This document shows positions 22,401 to 35,000 of a stretch of 64,000 nt of DNA, piece by piece. The stretch is from Lophius americanus (Eukaryota; Chordata; Actinopteri; Lophiiformes; Lophiidae), in the NCBI GenBank assembly GCA_037951165.1, contig JBBDHG010000037.1:312501-376500 (forward strand). The letters are read 5' to 3'. Below the pieces are notes generated by a model. The model did no database searches and was not told where the DNA came from. It saw nothing but the letters and a program-made list of their open reading frames with translations. The position numbers were made by a program, and so were the translations under genes. The stretch's first letter is position 1. Each line of letters starts with the position of its first letter.

Positions 22401-25400
22401 ATACCTACTCCTGCTTGTTAACATATTAGACAGAGTGTAGGCTGATATGGTGTGTAACTCATGGGTAATAAACATGCTTCAGAAGTGAGGAGATTATTGT
22501 TGGCTTAATCAAGATGCGATGGACGAGTGCGTCATACAAGAATATGGCAAAAACACGATTTAAGAGCAGTTACTTGATTTGCTTTCTGGAAATTGTTTAT
22601 CGGGTATTTTATTAAAATAAAAACAAATGACAAGTGTAACACTGAAAAACGTGGGTAAATACACTTTAGCTTTTCTATCCAGGTTTGATGAGAGGCCAAC
22701 ACCTCTCACAGTAAATATGTAGCCGGAGGCTGCAGCCGGTTCATGTAGCCAAGAAACTTAAAACAAACAGCCAGTCTGACTCTATCCAAAAACAACAACA
22801 TCTGTACAGTTTGCCTAATCGGTCGTACATTAAACATAAAAACAGCATGATGTGGCTTTAACCTGATCCGTTCACTGGTCATTTAAAGTTAAGTTTCTGC
22901 TAAATCACATACCCAAGATACAGTAAACCTAAAATAGCGCCGCACCAATAAACTTGATTTATTTTCAGTGTCAGTAAGATTATACTCGTTACTTTGTGGG
23001 AGTAATCTGTAATTTAAAAACAAAGAACAATACCTCTATCCTCGCGTGATATAACGTTGTTACACTACAGTCACAACATGAACCAAAACAATCAATGAAG
23101 TTGATCGGAAGACTTTTGATGACTACTGCATCAAAGTTGAGAGAAATGCCACTAACTACATGTTATTATACACATTTTTCTGTGGGATAGGACCAGCCAG
23201 GCTCTCCATCACAAGCCAATGTACCAAAAAGGTGCCAAAATGGGATTTTGGCACCAGAGAGGGATTTTAGATGTAAAAAAACACTAATGTCCACTAAGAG
23301 GATCTATAAACCAATACTTCTACATTTGGCTTTCATACACAACTGCTCAAAATAAATGAAGGGATCACAATATTCCCTTCCTTATTTTGAACAGAATATA
23401 TCCCTTTCTTTATCAGAACCTAGCATTGTGCTCTGTAAAATAATCACAAAACGACGTAGAGGGCTCTAGGATGGAGTGGACGACATGTTTTCTTTGGTAT
23501 GTGCCTGGGAACTCCATGGTAATGGAACCCTGTTCATTTATAAAAATGCTGGTAGGCTGCTCTTCCGATTTCTTACACTCTTCACTCTGACTAAGATTTG
23601 GTATTCAATCCTGAGAAAACGACGTACACTCTTCAAGATTGACTTCATAACACTCACCAGCCGGCTCTGGACTGCATTCTGAGATTGACTAAATGATTTC
23701 TGCAAATCGTGGAGGAGAGCCTCTGAGGTCTGGACCTGAGACTGTAGAATGGAAACCTGAAAACACAAAAACACACAAATGAACATCTGTAGGTCTGCAA
23801 ACATCAAGTCAACACTGTGCATGTGTGTATGTGCATTTTTGTTTGTGTGTGTGTGTCTGTGCATGTTTGTGCGTGAATGGTTGACTTACTCGCGCATACA
23901 CACATACACACACACCATCACTAGGGACGGTGTGTATGCTGCCACTCAGAGCAGCATTGCCCACCTGTTTGTGTGTGTGGTTGGTTTGTGCATCAAGTTC
24001 CTTTTCCAGCTCATCTTTCTCAGCCTCCAGTCGACTCACCTCCCCTCTCAGATCTGACACCTGTCCAGAACACCACACCAAAGTTAGACCGCAGAGTTGG
24101 GCTCACGCTACAAGACAATTTCACCGGAACAAGTCAAAACCCTTCCCCTTTCCTGATGTTCAGTCCAGGTAATCTTGTGCTGTGAGTTGTTTACGGATCT
24201 ACTCATGAACACTCAGATGATTTTCGAATTTCGGGGTTAAATCTGGATGATTTTGTCGGCCCCTACTGAGCAGCAGCACTACAGCCAATGAGAGATAGAT
24301 GTTGGAGCAGCTGGCAGTGCTACCAAGTAACATTAAATATAGTAGGATATTAAGCAAATGTTAGCTGGCATACTATTGATGGATAATAACAGATGGAAAG
24401 TTCTCAATGAAGGCTAGACACCTCGTGTTGACGACGTCTTTTCAACCATTTCCTCATCAGCATTTGTGTTTTCCGTTTTTCTCACAGCAAAATGGTGCAA
24501 TCGCACCATCAGTCATTCGGTTTATGTTGCTTCTTGAAAGAGGCTGTATTATTTTTCAATCTTGCAGAGTGTGCAAGTTTAAAACTGTGGAGATTCTCAA
24601 CGTGTGTCTCTCACAAGCTATTTCATTCTTTTTATTTTTCAATGGCAAAGGTGAATCCGTTCAACGTATAATCATCACTTTTAACAGCAAAGTAATAACA
24701 GCCATGATATACCTACAGAAAGAAATTGTCCATCATCCTTCGAGTACACCCCCCACCCCACTACTCAGGTACGGTCGCAGCTTCAAACTAAATTAAATCA
24801 GAAAGCTTTATGCGTATAAAGGAATCCGTGAATCGATCCATAATATAAATATGAATGTAAACCTTGTTCTTCTACAACATAGCATATTTTAGATTGTTAC
24901 CTGAGCATTGAGTGCATCCCAGTCGCTGTGCGGAACCAGCCGGTGACCCGCCGGTGGCAGGTAGATGGCTTCCGGCACCAAAGTTCCTGTAGAAACCAGA
25001 GAGTCTGTGTCTTCCTGAGCGTTGAGTTTTCTGGGCAGAGAAGGCGTGTCTAGGGAGAATGAGGACAGTGAGGCCGAGTCGCAGTGCCGCAGTGAAAAAT
25101 ATCCTTCCGCTGTGAGTGGGTTCCCTTCGACCTCCACCGCCATCTCCAGATCCCCTTGTTGTTTGTGCCTCCTGTCAGTCCACACTGTGTTCTCAGACTC
25201 TGGCTGGCTGTTGGTGAGCGACGTTTGGGCTTCATTAGAGGTGGCTTCTGTGTTTGATCTGGCTTTGCTTCCACTGATCTAACAAAGAGAGGAAACCAAA
25301 TGCTTGGATAAAGTCTGGCACACTAGGACACATTTTTGAAGAAGAAAATATAAAGATAAACACTGACCATGTTCTGTCCACTAGATCTCCTCCACTCCAT

Positions 25401-28400
25401 AGGCTGCAGGACCGCTATCCTGGCCTCATATTGTGCTGCTGTCTCTGAAACCACAACAGCATCATCAAATATTAATGAATCTTTCGGACCTACCAGTCAG
25501 ATTGATATCAACTTGCCTACATTGATGAGATTACAAAGCACTTATTTAGAATGATAACCAAACAGTTTTGGATATCAATAGTATTTTTGCTTGAAATGCA
25601 ATGATATTCATCAATCAATATTATCAATATTTCATTCTACTTCCTCTAAATTTTGTATTAAATGACAAAGTAATGCTACTGCTACAAAAGACATACGGCC
25701 AATTAATAGAATTTTAGTTATTTGGAGTCATTCGGAAACAAAAAAACAGGAGTAGAGGATGAAAACCATGGAATCGTTTAAGTTCCTTGAAGAGAAAAAC
25801 ATTTTTTTAAATGGGGGGAAAGTTTTCGTGGGAGCTCCAGCAGACAACTCAAGTGCGCTGCTGCCGACACACTCAGGAACATTGCATCCCTCGTCCTCCT
25901 CATTGGCCATCAAGCACATCTGTTCCTAATTGGCGGCCTATTTAAGCCTGCAACAACTACCTACGTCTCCTTCTGTCTGCTTAGATGGTGCCGCTGCTCT
26001 GCACTTTTATTACTGCCTGTACTTTCAGCCCCACCACCACCCAAGCATCCACCTGTATGCACCGATAAAGGGGGCTCAGTAGTCTACACATATCTCCCCC
26101 AAAAAATATCTGCAACTAATTTCAAACATGGGTTATGTGATTGAAATATTTATTTTTGGAGAGGTCTCCTTTCATCATTGACTATTACTTGTGCCTGCAT
26201 ACACTGCAAGCAAACCTAGAGCACAATGTCTTATTTTACAACCAGTATGCTCAAAATAACACAAACCATGCTTTAGGTCTCAGACAGCACCAACAGCTGA
26301 AATGCAGGTTCCATTTTTATTTTTGCCAGGTATCTCAGTATAAATCTCATTGGTCAGAAATGTCCTCCTTCCTTGATATCCTCTGAGCAGGTGTCTCAGT
26401 TATTGAATGACTGCAAAGCTTAGCTGTACAGTATATTCTGCTAACCATCTCTCTTATCAAAGCAGTCTTTTCTTAGAAATGGAGGTAATGTAGGTTGTAG
26501 TGTTACTGTAATTATGTAGAGCTGATGGTGTTTATCTTGAGTTTGTTCAATAAGGTGATGTTATTCTCTGACTCTCTCGTACTTACAGATATTTGCATTT
26601 CCTTTTACTGAAGACACAGTGTTTGAATCTAAGGCGCAAAACTTATGACCATGGGACCATACGCAAAATGTTTTAGGCTCCGACTTTCTTTCCATACAAA
26701 ACAGCCAGAAAATAAATACTATCAAGTTATGAGAAAAGCGAACATGTACATAAAAGTATTGTGACTCCCTCAAACACAGACACACAAACATGTAGCAACA
26801 CAAACACACACACATACATACGTACATACACTGACCTCGGAGAGCCTCCTGCAGAGACTGAATCTCTTCATCACATTGTTTTTGCAGCTCTGCCAGTTCC
26901 TCCTGTTTGCTCAGCTCGCAGATCGTCGCCACGCCCTGCCAGTGCTCGGCCTGAGCTCGGCACTCTGCTAGCTCGGCCTGCAGGCTCGTCTCTGAAAATA
27001 AGAGAAAGGTTGAAGCATAATGCTTTCATTATGTTGCGCTGAGAATGTGTGAATCTGTATCTCTATGTGTTTGTGAAATGAAAATAGTCCCTTTGACCAA
27101 CTAACTCTTTAGTCTTTCCTTATGTTATGTCTGGCAAATGATGTGGGAACTGTTCTGTCTGAAGGACGAGATAGCCTGTGTGCATGTTTATGCCTGTGCG
27201 TGTGTTTGGAGCATATAATGGTCCTGCCGGATTTAAATTGTAATATCCTGGGATGACACTCGAACCAGAGTGTGCCGGGATCTTCTGTATTATAACAGAT
27301 CTGTCTGTAATAAACCCATATATCTATTAAAAAACAACGGAGACTCCTCGTTGATTCCTTTTCCTCAAATGATAAGACAAGATTTTTCATCATTAGTATG
27401 AAAAATACATTTTGAGATGAGAAAAAAACAAGGCATTCCCTCAATACTTGCAGTGTGTCACACATACATGATAATCAACGTTTCCTGTGTCTTATAGCAC
27501 TTAACATAGGAATTAAAATAACTGAATATATTCTAAAAGCCAAAGCCCCAAAATGTTGGGACTCATTTAAAATATCGGACACAGAATGTAGTTATGTGTG
27601 CCTTACAAAAAACAAATATTTAATGTTGATTATGATAACCTTCGTTTATACACTCATTTTGAATTTGATACCTGCAAATGTTTTTAAAAAGTTGGGATAG
27701 GGTTATGTTCACCATTGTGTTACATCATTATGTCTTTTATCAACAATAAATGAAAGTTTGGGAAGAGAAAACTAGGTGCTTAAGTTTACAAAGGGAAATT
27801 AAATTCTTGGCCAATATAAAACTTCAGTTCCACAACTTTCAGAGGTTTAGATTGTGTTTTTTTGGTTCTTCATAGTGCACAGCTATCACAGATCTTTTGC
27901 TAATTTACTCTGAAGCCATGCTGTTGTAAGCCAGCAGATTGTGGCTTGGCGTTATCTTGCTGGAATAAGCAGGGGCCCCAATCATCAAAGCACCTTTAAG
28001 CCTTAATATGTACTTACAAAGATGCACAAGTAACCAACGCCATGGACACAGAAGCCCGTACCATCACATAGGCAGGACTTTGATCTTAGAGCTGGTAACA
28101 AAACTGATGACATTCTTTTCTTTAGGCCAAAGAACAGGGATTTTTCAAAAAGTATTTGAAAAATGGATCCATCACGCCGAAGGACACTTTTCGTCAGTCC
28201 ATCTCTGGTGAGCTCAGGACAGTAGAAGTCTGCTGTGTGTGTGGATGTTGTTGATATTTGGTTTGTTCATCATAAGGTAGAGTATGCATTAGTAGATGTG
28301 GAGGCAAAACTGTTTACTGAAAACAATCCAAGTCCATGTAGTAATATGCTTCATATGACCACGTCAATACAGAGCCGTCTGAGGTTTTGATTTGGTCAAA

Positions 28401-29062
28401 AACAACTCATTTCACAATCTTCTACTGTGTATAACTGTGTAATAAAGTGACAAAACTAAATATTGTGTATGAACCATTACATTAAAGTTCACTGTGATTC
28501 AGTGATGGTTTTCATCGATTGTCCAAAAAGCATTCAGATATTATCAAATTGTTCTGTTTACTTAGTTTTACAGAGCCTTAACTTGTTAAGAATCTGTAGA
28601 CTGTCGATTGTGTGACAGTGCACACAATCGAGTATTTACATTGTTTAGTCCAGTAAGGTCTCAATGTTATGAGTGATTCCCATTAATATTTGATCCAAAC
28701 GAAGAAAGTGAAACATATGTCGCATCTGTATTGTTTGGGTTCAGATGCAGTGGTAACATCAGCTCTTCAGTCTCCATAGAGACCCGGTTTGGATGGAGCT
28801 GTGTTTAAGCAGCTTAAGCGTTAGCTAGCAGCTAGCTAGAACATTCATTTATGTGCTAAACAGTCAGTTTAACGGTTTAACTAGCGAGAGCTGCTTATCA
28901 TCAACAGGTTTCACAGCGAAGACAAGTTAAACTTAGTGTTTAATAAAAGTTAGACCTGTAAAGAGGTCAGCAATGCCTCGCAGCCAAGCATGTCAGAGAG
29001 AGGCAGATCATTTACAGTTAGTGTTTTACTAAGTTACCTTTGTCTTCCATGTTTGAGTTCAT
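19470..29062 (-). CDS. rabep2: Rabaptin-5beta (RAB GTPase-binding effector protein 2), 11 exons
   Basis: Coiled-coil Rab5 effector that promotes endosome fusion and tethering. Exons in transcript order: 29062-29038, 26991-26836, 25444-25368, 25278-24901, 24060-23965, 23756-23658, 22376-22263, 22099-22021, 21610-21456, 20188-20072, 19586-19470. They encode 470 residues. The start codon at 29062-29060 has an in-frame TGA upstream; the reading begins MNSNMEDK. Diagnostic blocks: CDSASLSSFSLD, then SLVSTGTLVPEAIYLPPAGH, which is the ear/GAT-binding region style of RABEP2, and C-terminal VQRDFVQLSQSLQ with IRQAESLEQV, the Rab5-binding coiled coil. Most of the rest is heptad-like, rich in L, E, Q and K. 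The protein is about 100 residues shorter than human RABEP2 (569): a conserved coiled-coil block before the SASLSS region is absent. Identity is firm; completeness is less sure. Confidence 0.92.
19650..19990 (+). repeat. Dispersed repeat of the CCCCTAGTG family
   Basis: In the last rabep2 intron (19587-20071). It reads CCCCCAATCCCCTGCTTTG, later AAAGCTCCCCCTAGTGACGG, then TCAATCCAGTTTGTCCTCGC and ATAATATCCCTGATG. The order matches the copies at 12085-12640 and 14840-15395 and gives the element's likely two ends. Confidence 0.65.
20189..21455. other. rabep2 intron
   Basis: AT-rich intron with short A runs (20274-20284, 20470-20481). I see no exon, RNA gene or recognisable repeat family. Confidence 0.6.
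21660..21740 (+). repeat. L2-like LINE 3' tail fragment
   Basis: GCAAAGTGCGTTATAAATTAA followed by ATT repeats, nearly the same tail as the L2-like element ending at 7500. No coding part is attached. It lies in a rabep2 intron. Confidence 0.6.
22377..23657. other. rabep2 intron
   Basis: Non-coding. The stretch 23339-23380 (ACTGCTCAAAATAAATGAAG) resembles the end of a small DNA transposon common in fish, but I could not find its other end. Nothing else is recognised. Confidence 0.5.
25445..26835. other. rabep2 intron 2
   Basis: I searched this intron for the conserved rabaptin block missing from the gene and did not find it; the flanking coding text also runs on without a break. The segment 25900-26130 (CTAATTGGCGGCCTATTTAAGCC) looks like part of a dispersed element. 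CA-rich DNA at 26770-26830 abuts the donor side. Confidence 0.5.
27540..28400 (-). mobile_element. Tc1/mariner-like DNA transposon relic
   Basis: In the first rabep2 intron (26992-29037). On the minus strand a frame reads CLFQQDNAKPQSAG, which contains the second catalytic-aspartate motif of Tc1/mariner transposases. Flanking text such as AAGTTGGGATAGGGTTATGTT and GATGTTGTTGATAT matches the layout of a family widespread in teleosts. Many indels break the frame, so it cannot encode a working transposase. A second relic in the opposite orientation is at 44270-44800. Confidence 0.65.
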
Positions 29063-29590
29063 CTTCTCGTCAGAAACAGTTCACCAGACGAGACGGGACG
29101 ACAGGTCTATAAAAAGTCCGATAAACCTGTCAAATGGGTCATTTTGTGCAAGGGCACCAGGACCTAGGTGTGGAAAAGACCCGCTGAGTGTCAACTTCAG
29201 GAAACAACTTTCCCCGGTCTCTGCCTGCGGAAATGACGTCATCCTGCTTCCTGTTCACAAATGCCTCTCCTTTCCCTGTCTGCTGGGATCTTCTGCCCTT
29301 AGCTGAAAGTTTCAAACTTGAAACAATTGAGATCATTCTCATGTTAGACTGGGGATATCATGAACATATAATTCGTAGACTAATATCAAAAACGCAGCTG
29401 TCTAAAGTATCCATTTTTAAACTGAACCATTCATGTGAAATAGCAAAAGGAGAACAGGAGAAAATGACTGGGGGCAAGAATTGACTTATGCAAGAATGTC
29501 ACAGCTAGGGCAGCATTTGCATGCTAGACCAGAGAGGTCTAAAGGGCACCATTCAACAAGTGTTATGTGTGCTAAGAAACAACTGACCCC

Positions 29591-29630
29591 CTGTGCCCTG
29601 GTTGGCATAGCGGGTCCAACCAGGGCACAG
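29591..29630. repeat. Perfect 15-bp inverted repeat with 10-bp loop
   Basis: Arms CTGTGCCCTGGTTGG (29591-29605) and its exact reverse complement (29616-29630) enclose CATAGCGGGT. It is GC-rich in an AT-rich surround. It could fold as a stable hairpin or be the core of a mobile-element end. Confidence 0.85.
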
Positions 29631-30149
29631 AGTCTCACCCTAAGGACCCTGCATCTCCACCAGCCATAATTATCCTGTACATGCCTGATCAACAATATAA
29701 CGTCTTGGCCCGACACGATGGACATTGGAAACGAAAATAGTGTTTATCCCCAGTTTCTGGAGACTGACCTCACAGTTCTGGGCTAGCCAGCAAACCCATC
29801 CAACCCAAAGCGTATTGAACAACTATGAGGTTGTCTGAGAGAGTGAGTGTGACTGCACCTACATCCACGATAGACTGAAGAGCAAATCAAGGGAACTCTG
29901 TGACAACTGAGCTGCCATCCATCCCACAGGATGACATCATTTGGAGGGTGTGCCTGTCCATGAGGAAGAGGATTACTCCTGTTAAACAATGCTGATGGGG
30001 GATAGGCTAGCAGATTGTGAAAAAATGGATCAGTACTCCATACAAGTTATGATGCTTATGACTATTTGGTAATTTTTGTTTTGTCTTTGTGGCTTACTAC
30101 TTATATCTACTAATGTTCTGGGATATAATTCCTTTGTGTGATAACATAA

Positions 30150-30350
30150 AAACTATTTTGTAGATCATTTTCAAATGGTTCACTCACATAGACCTTAGCG
30201 CAAGGAGAAAATGGATGGATTATGGGAAAGATCAGGTTGTATATTTCCAACATTAGAGGGAGCTTTATCTCCAAAAGACAGATCTCCTAAAATAAATTTA
30301 AATACACTAAATTTGGACTAACATTCAAGAAGTTATGAGAAAAAAAAACT
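30150..30350 (-). repeat. Dispersed repeat of the CCCCTAGTG family, reverse copy
   Basis: Contains CTTAGCGCAAGGAGAAAATGG, ATTATGGGAAAGATCAGGTTG and CATTAGAGGGAGCTTTAT, the reverse complements of the family's GCTCTTCCTCGCACT, TTTCCCAAAAT and AAAGCTCCCCCTAGTG blocks. Confidence 0.55.
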
Positions 30351-31322
30351 GTATTTTTACACTTTTGTGGTTTTGTGTCCACCACATTTACGGTCATATT
30401 CCCTTGTATAACAAAAAAAAAAAAAGAAATCATAGGAATGCAGTTGCACAGATGTGTTCCGTTCTGAAAGCGCTTGTTGAAGGTGCAATGCCCTCTTAAT
30501 TCTGCGGTACAATGACTGCCTCTGTGGCGAGCAGGTCACTTTTTCACGTGTATGTTGACATGATGAAAAGTCTTCTAGTGGCCCTTACATTAAAACTTAT
30601 CACAAATTAATATCATGTATCCAACAGCTGAAAGTAAACTATGAGAGTATGTGACACATTTAATCTGCCTGACATTGTCGGGTAAATAATCCAGAGAATT
30701 TGCTCTTAATTGTATTTTATTAGCAAGAGCTTTGCAGTTCCGTGTTTATGCACCTGTTTCCTTTGGTTGACAAAGGCATGGCTACACAGTTTCCATGATT
30801 TCCTGTTTGCTTTTCAATAAATCCAAACAGGATCTGAGAAAACAGTCGTAACCAAACTGGAAGACACTTGAAATGATTCTGCTTCATGTTTTTACGTCAG
30901 ACTGAACTCCTGTTTCAAAACCAGACACTACAGCAGAATCCTTACGTCCACTGTACATGCTGTGACCAAAGATGTGGATCTTTTCATGGAATAACTTTGA
31001 CTTGACTTTCTAGTCCTCGCACTTTTATAGGCTTCGCCTCTATTCTCATCTCTACATCCAGAAAATCGATATCAAGGAGCGGTCCATCCTGCCTCTGCCT
31101 TATCCATTTACAGCCAGAGGGTTTGGCAAAAGTTAAACTGAGAAGCACAAAATGCAAGTGGAGAAGAACTGTGGGTATATGTAACACTCCTATTCTATAT
31201 TTGTAACAAAAAGGGGAGCTCTTCAGAATCTTATAAGGGATGGAAGGTGAAACTTTGTTAAAATTTACTCAAGCTCAGACCTCAAGCTCACAAAAGGCTC
31301 AACACTTACTAAATTGAACTTT

Positions 31323-31328
31323 TTTTAT
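31323..31328 (-). terminator. Candidate AATAAA polyadenylation signal of the GTPase gene
   Basis: The complement of TTTATT lies about 710 bases downstream of the stop codon on the minus strand. It is the clearest canonical signal in that span; its use is not proven. Confidence 0.4.
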
Positions 31329-32040
31329 TCAGGCCAATAGTCATTTAAAACATGGTCACAATGGCAACAGGAAAATACAAGTTGGTTGAACTGATAAAAA
31401 TGTTGGATCGTTAGTTCACAGTATTTGCTTTCTTAATAGAAAGAGTTGTGCAGGTTATTGTAAAAAGACAATAATGATGCGGATCAAACTGTAACTTGTC
31501 TCCAATCAATCAATATCTGTATAAAATGCTGGTGGAGGCTATTCAAAATACACACTTGTACAAAGTGACTCATGTAGAACAGTGCTATATGTTGTCAAAT
31601 CAAAGAACAATTTCTATGATAAAGGACTATTATAAATAGGTTGCGATCTTTGAACATCTTTGAGTGGTATAAGCCTGAGTTCCTTTCAGTGGAGCAGAGG
31701 CACAGTATGAATGTATATTAGTGCTCATAAACGGGTACCTAACATCGGTGCGTGGTCATCAGTAACAGAAGCTTATTTTCCCTCTGACCAAACCCTTACT
31801 AAAAATATTTCACTGAGGTAATGTTAACTAACAGGTAAACAGACTTTACAGTGTCCAAAGCTTGGATGGATTTCTACAAGATCACCATGCGCTTAAAGGT
31901 TAGCCTCTACATGTTTCAACATGATACAGCATAAGTTGGTCAGAGAGTAAAGCTTTGGCAAAGTTTCGATTTCATTTGGACCATCGTGTGTATGTGTGTG
32001 AATGTGGACACTGAATCATTGTTTACGTCTCTCTCCTTTT

Positions 32041-35000
32041 TCATGCGTCCATATCTTGGTCACTGATACTCTGGCGAAGGTATTCTTCATACAGCTTTTT
32101 CTGGAGAGAAAAAAATAGAACAGTCGTCTTATCCCTTTAGCGCCAGTACAGATTGAGAGTCTCTCAAAACTCATGCAATACCTTCTTGGTCTTGACCACC
32201 TCCTGAACGTATTCCAGCTTCTCCTGCAGTTGCCTCTTCTGTTTACCTGACAGAGTTGTTTGAGTCCTGTCAAAAACAGAATAGAGATTCCTCAAGATTC
32301 AAGAATTGTTGCTGTTTCTTTTACTTACAATCAGTCTGAAGTTAGGGAAAATAAAATGTTAGACCTATCATGTATAAAAACGACAGGGTCGCAATTAAGT
32401 TTCCGTATCAGTTTTACTGCTTGGTCTTTGTGCGATTAATCCAAAATGTACTTAAAAAGTTGTTTGATTGCTTGTTTTGTTTAAATGAGAAATGAGAACA
32501 AGAAGTAAACCCTCACAATAAACACGCCGGAAATAGGAAATGTTGGGTATTGAAAATATCAACAGATCCAACATCATCAGACAAGAAGCCATCACGGGGC
32601 TGAAGCGTTATTCTTGTACCTGAAGGAGAAACGTGCGATGATGAGCATGAGGAAGGAGAGAAGGACCAGTCCAGCACAGCTGTAATACTGCTGCTCCTTG
32701 GTGAGGGATTCAAATATTCTGACTACAGGAGTCTGTGAATGAGACGAGCAGTAAATTCACTCTGAAGGCTTTACATGTAAGTAACAATCACAGCAGTCTC
32801 AAAGTCAGTCAGTGGTGAACGCTCACCAGGTAGAGTGACAGCGTCTCTGTGCCCTGTCGCCCCAGAGCCATCTCCAGGATCTCCTGGGACAGAGCGCCCA
32901 GCACCAGTAAAGCCATCATAACCATTGGGACACTGAAGCCCAGGAGAGTCATGAAGCAGCTTTTACAACGTGCCCGACGGTTCCCAGCACTGGTCAACCT
33001 TTAAGAGCAGAGGCATTATGGGTTATACTCTGAATGCAACAGTGTGGCCCATTAATCTGACATATCATTGGAGGACTGTGCTTCCAGTCAGAATGATTAA
33101 GAATCAACGAAATACATTTCAACCGGATTGAGAGTAATGTAAGCACACCTAGGTGAGGTTACATAATATTTTAAATAGAGTACTTTATATTCTATTATTG
33201 CAACAATAAAGCATGCAAAGTTGAAAAGAGGAAAAACACGATACTGCAGCACACAGCATGTCCATGAGGTACCTGTCATTCGTGAGTGTGTCTGTGATGG
33301 CCTCGCTGATGAGCTCACAGTCTTTCTCCAGGGAGTTGAGTGTATTCTGGACAGTTTGGTTGATAGTTTTTTCAACGGTGCGACAAACCTCCTCTACCTG
33401 GTTGACACAGCGACTTGGCTGGGGGTGGGAGATCAGATTAAAAACATTGAGCAATATGTAAAGAATAAATTATGGTTGCAGAGCTAAATCACTAGCTAGT
33501 CAATGAAAATGGAACCCTCACCTTATTGGGATTAGGAATGTAGATGGTAGGCATGTCAAAACCACATTTATTGAGTCCTGGTCTCTTGCAGAGCTCCTGG
33601 ACGATCTGCATCATGACCCTCTGAGAGAGACAGCCACAATAAGACAAAGAATATAAGATTTCTTCCCATAGGTTTAGGTATCATTAAATTAAATCTAGTA
33701 ATTCTTTTGAAAATGTCTAAATTTTACATTGAATTGGACGGAATAGAATATCTTTATTGTCATTGTTGCAGAACCATCAAGGGCAGTTTAGCAGCTCTTG
33801 GATTGGCTCTTTGCAGCGTGCAAAATATAAAAATACAATTAAGCACAAGAAAACAACACACAACGTCCTAGCTTAAAAAGGAATACTGCAATAGAGTTGT
33901 ACTGAATGTACACTATTGCACTTATAGAAAATAAAAATGTTAGTATGTTCACCTATTGCACCTATGGAAATAAATGGGCCTGTGGCTGGTATGGTGAATG
34001 TCCATTTATTCATGTGTTCTGTATTCGTGCACAATCCTGAACTGGTAATACCCCCGATAGCAGCTTTCAACGACCATTAAACATTAACATTAAAAGGATA
34101 AATTCAATTTAAGGTTTTCGTGTGTGGATCTATACACAGTGCATGCGTTTTCAAACTCTTGAGATGTGATTATTGTTATGTGTGAGAACAATATATTCGA
34201 GGGTGGTTGCTGTAGGGTATGCTTTTAGCCGCGTTGAATCCTCCGAATCCTGCCTCCGGACTGCGAGGGGATTCTACATTTAAATGTTTCATTAGTTTTC
34301 ATGTTTGCTATGAATGTGAGTGAGGCTTGTTGCTCCGTAGCCTTTTCTTGTCCTTAATAATAATTTGGATCCTCCATTCATCAAAACAGTCACAATTTAA
34401 AATGAGAAATGCCCTCATTCTGTACCAACATGGTGGTCTACATATGGAAATTATATAATATCTGCTCTATGAAGATAAAAGGAGCTTTTCGTAAACAAAC
34501 CAAAAGCTATTTTTACTTTCAGCTGAAAGCACATAAAAAAATATCTAATTATTAATATTGTATTCCATTGTTTCAAAGAGATACCAATAAATACCGCCTT
34601 TTCTTTTCATGAAGGTGCTGCTGCTCTTACCTGTCTGTCTGACTCTCCCCCAGCCTCGTCGGCCTTGCTCAGGTAAAAACGCAGTCGATCCCCGTGTTTG
34701 TCATTAAGGTTCTCCACAAGGTTGAGAGTGCGCTTGCACAGAGCCTGACCCATGGGGTCAAAGAAGACCAGGATCAGGTCACAGAGATCCCCTGAGAGTA
34801 AAAGCAATGAGAGCGAGAGAGAGAGAAAGAAATCACAAACCCATTGTTACGAAATGTCTATTGCATAATATAGTCCCTAAATTTGTATTAAAGTTCATAG
34901 TAATTAACGTATATATTCACATAGTCTTTATTTAGACACATCAATTAGTATTAAATCAGTGTTTTACCATACTGTGACAAGACAAATCTAGTTTTTAAGA

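Larger units (their letters stand above)
29063..32040. other. Intergenic region between rabep2 and the GTPase gene
   Basis: Contains the rabep2 promoter side (from 29063), a perfect 15-base inverted repeat at 29591-29630, a reverse CCCCTAGTG-family fragment at 30150-30350, and the 3' UTR of the GTPase gene with a minus-strand AATAAA at 31323-31328. The stretch 29640-30000 is moderately GC-rich with no recognised content. No further gene is evident. Confidence 0.55.

Noticed and set aside
25728..25919. Minus-strand open frame starting MCLMANEEDEG in a rabep2 intron
   Set aside because: Considered as the missing rabaptin exon, but it has no coiled-coil pattern and inserting it would break the continuous ALR-ETAAQYEAR join.
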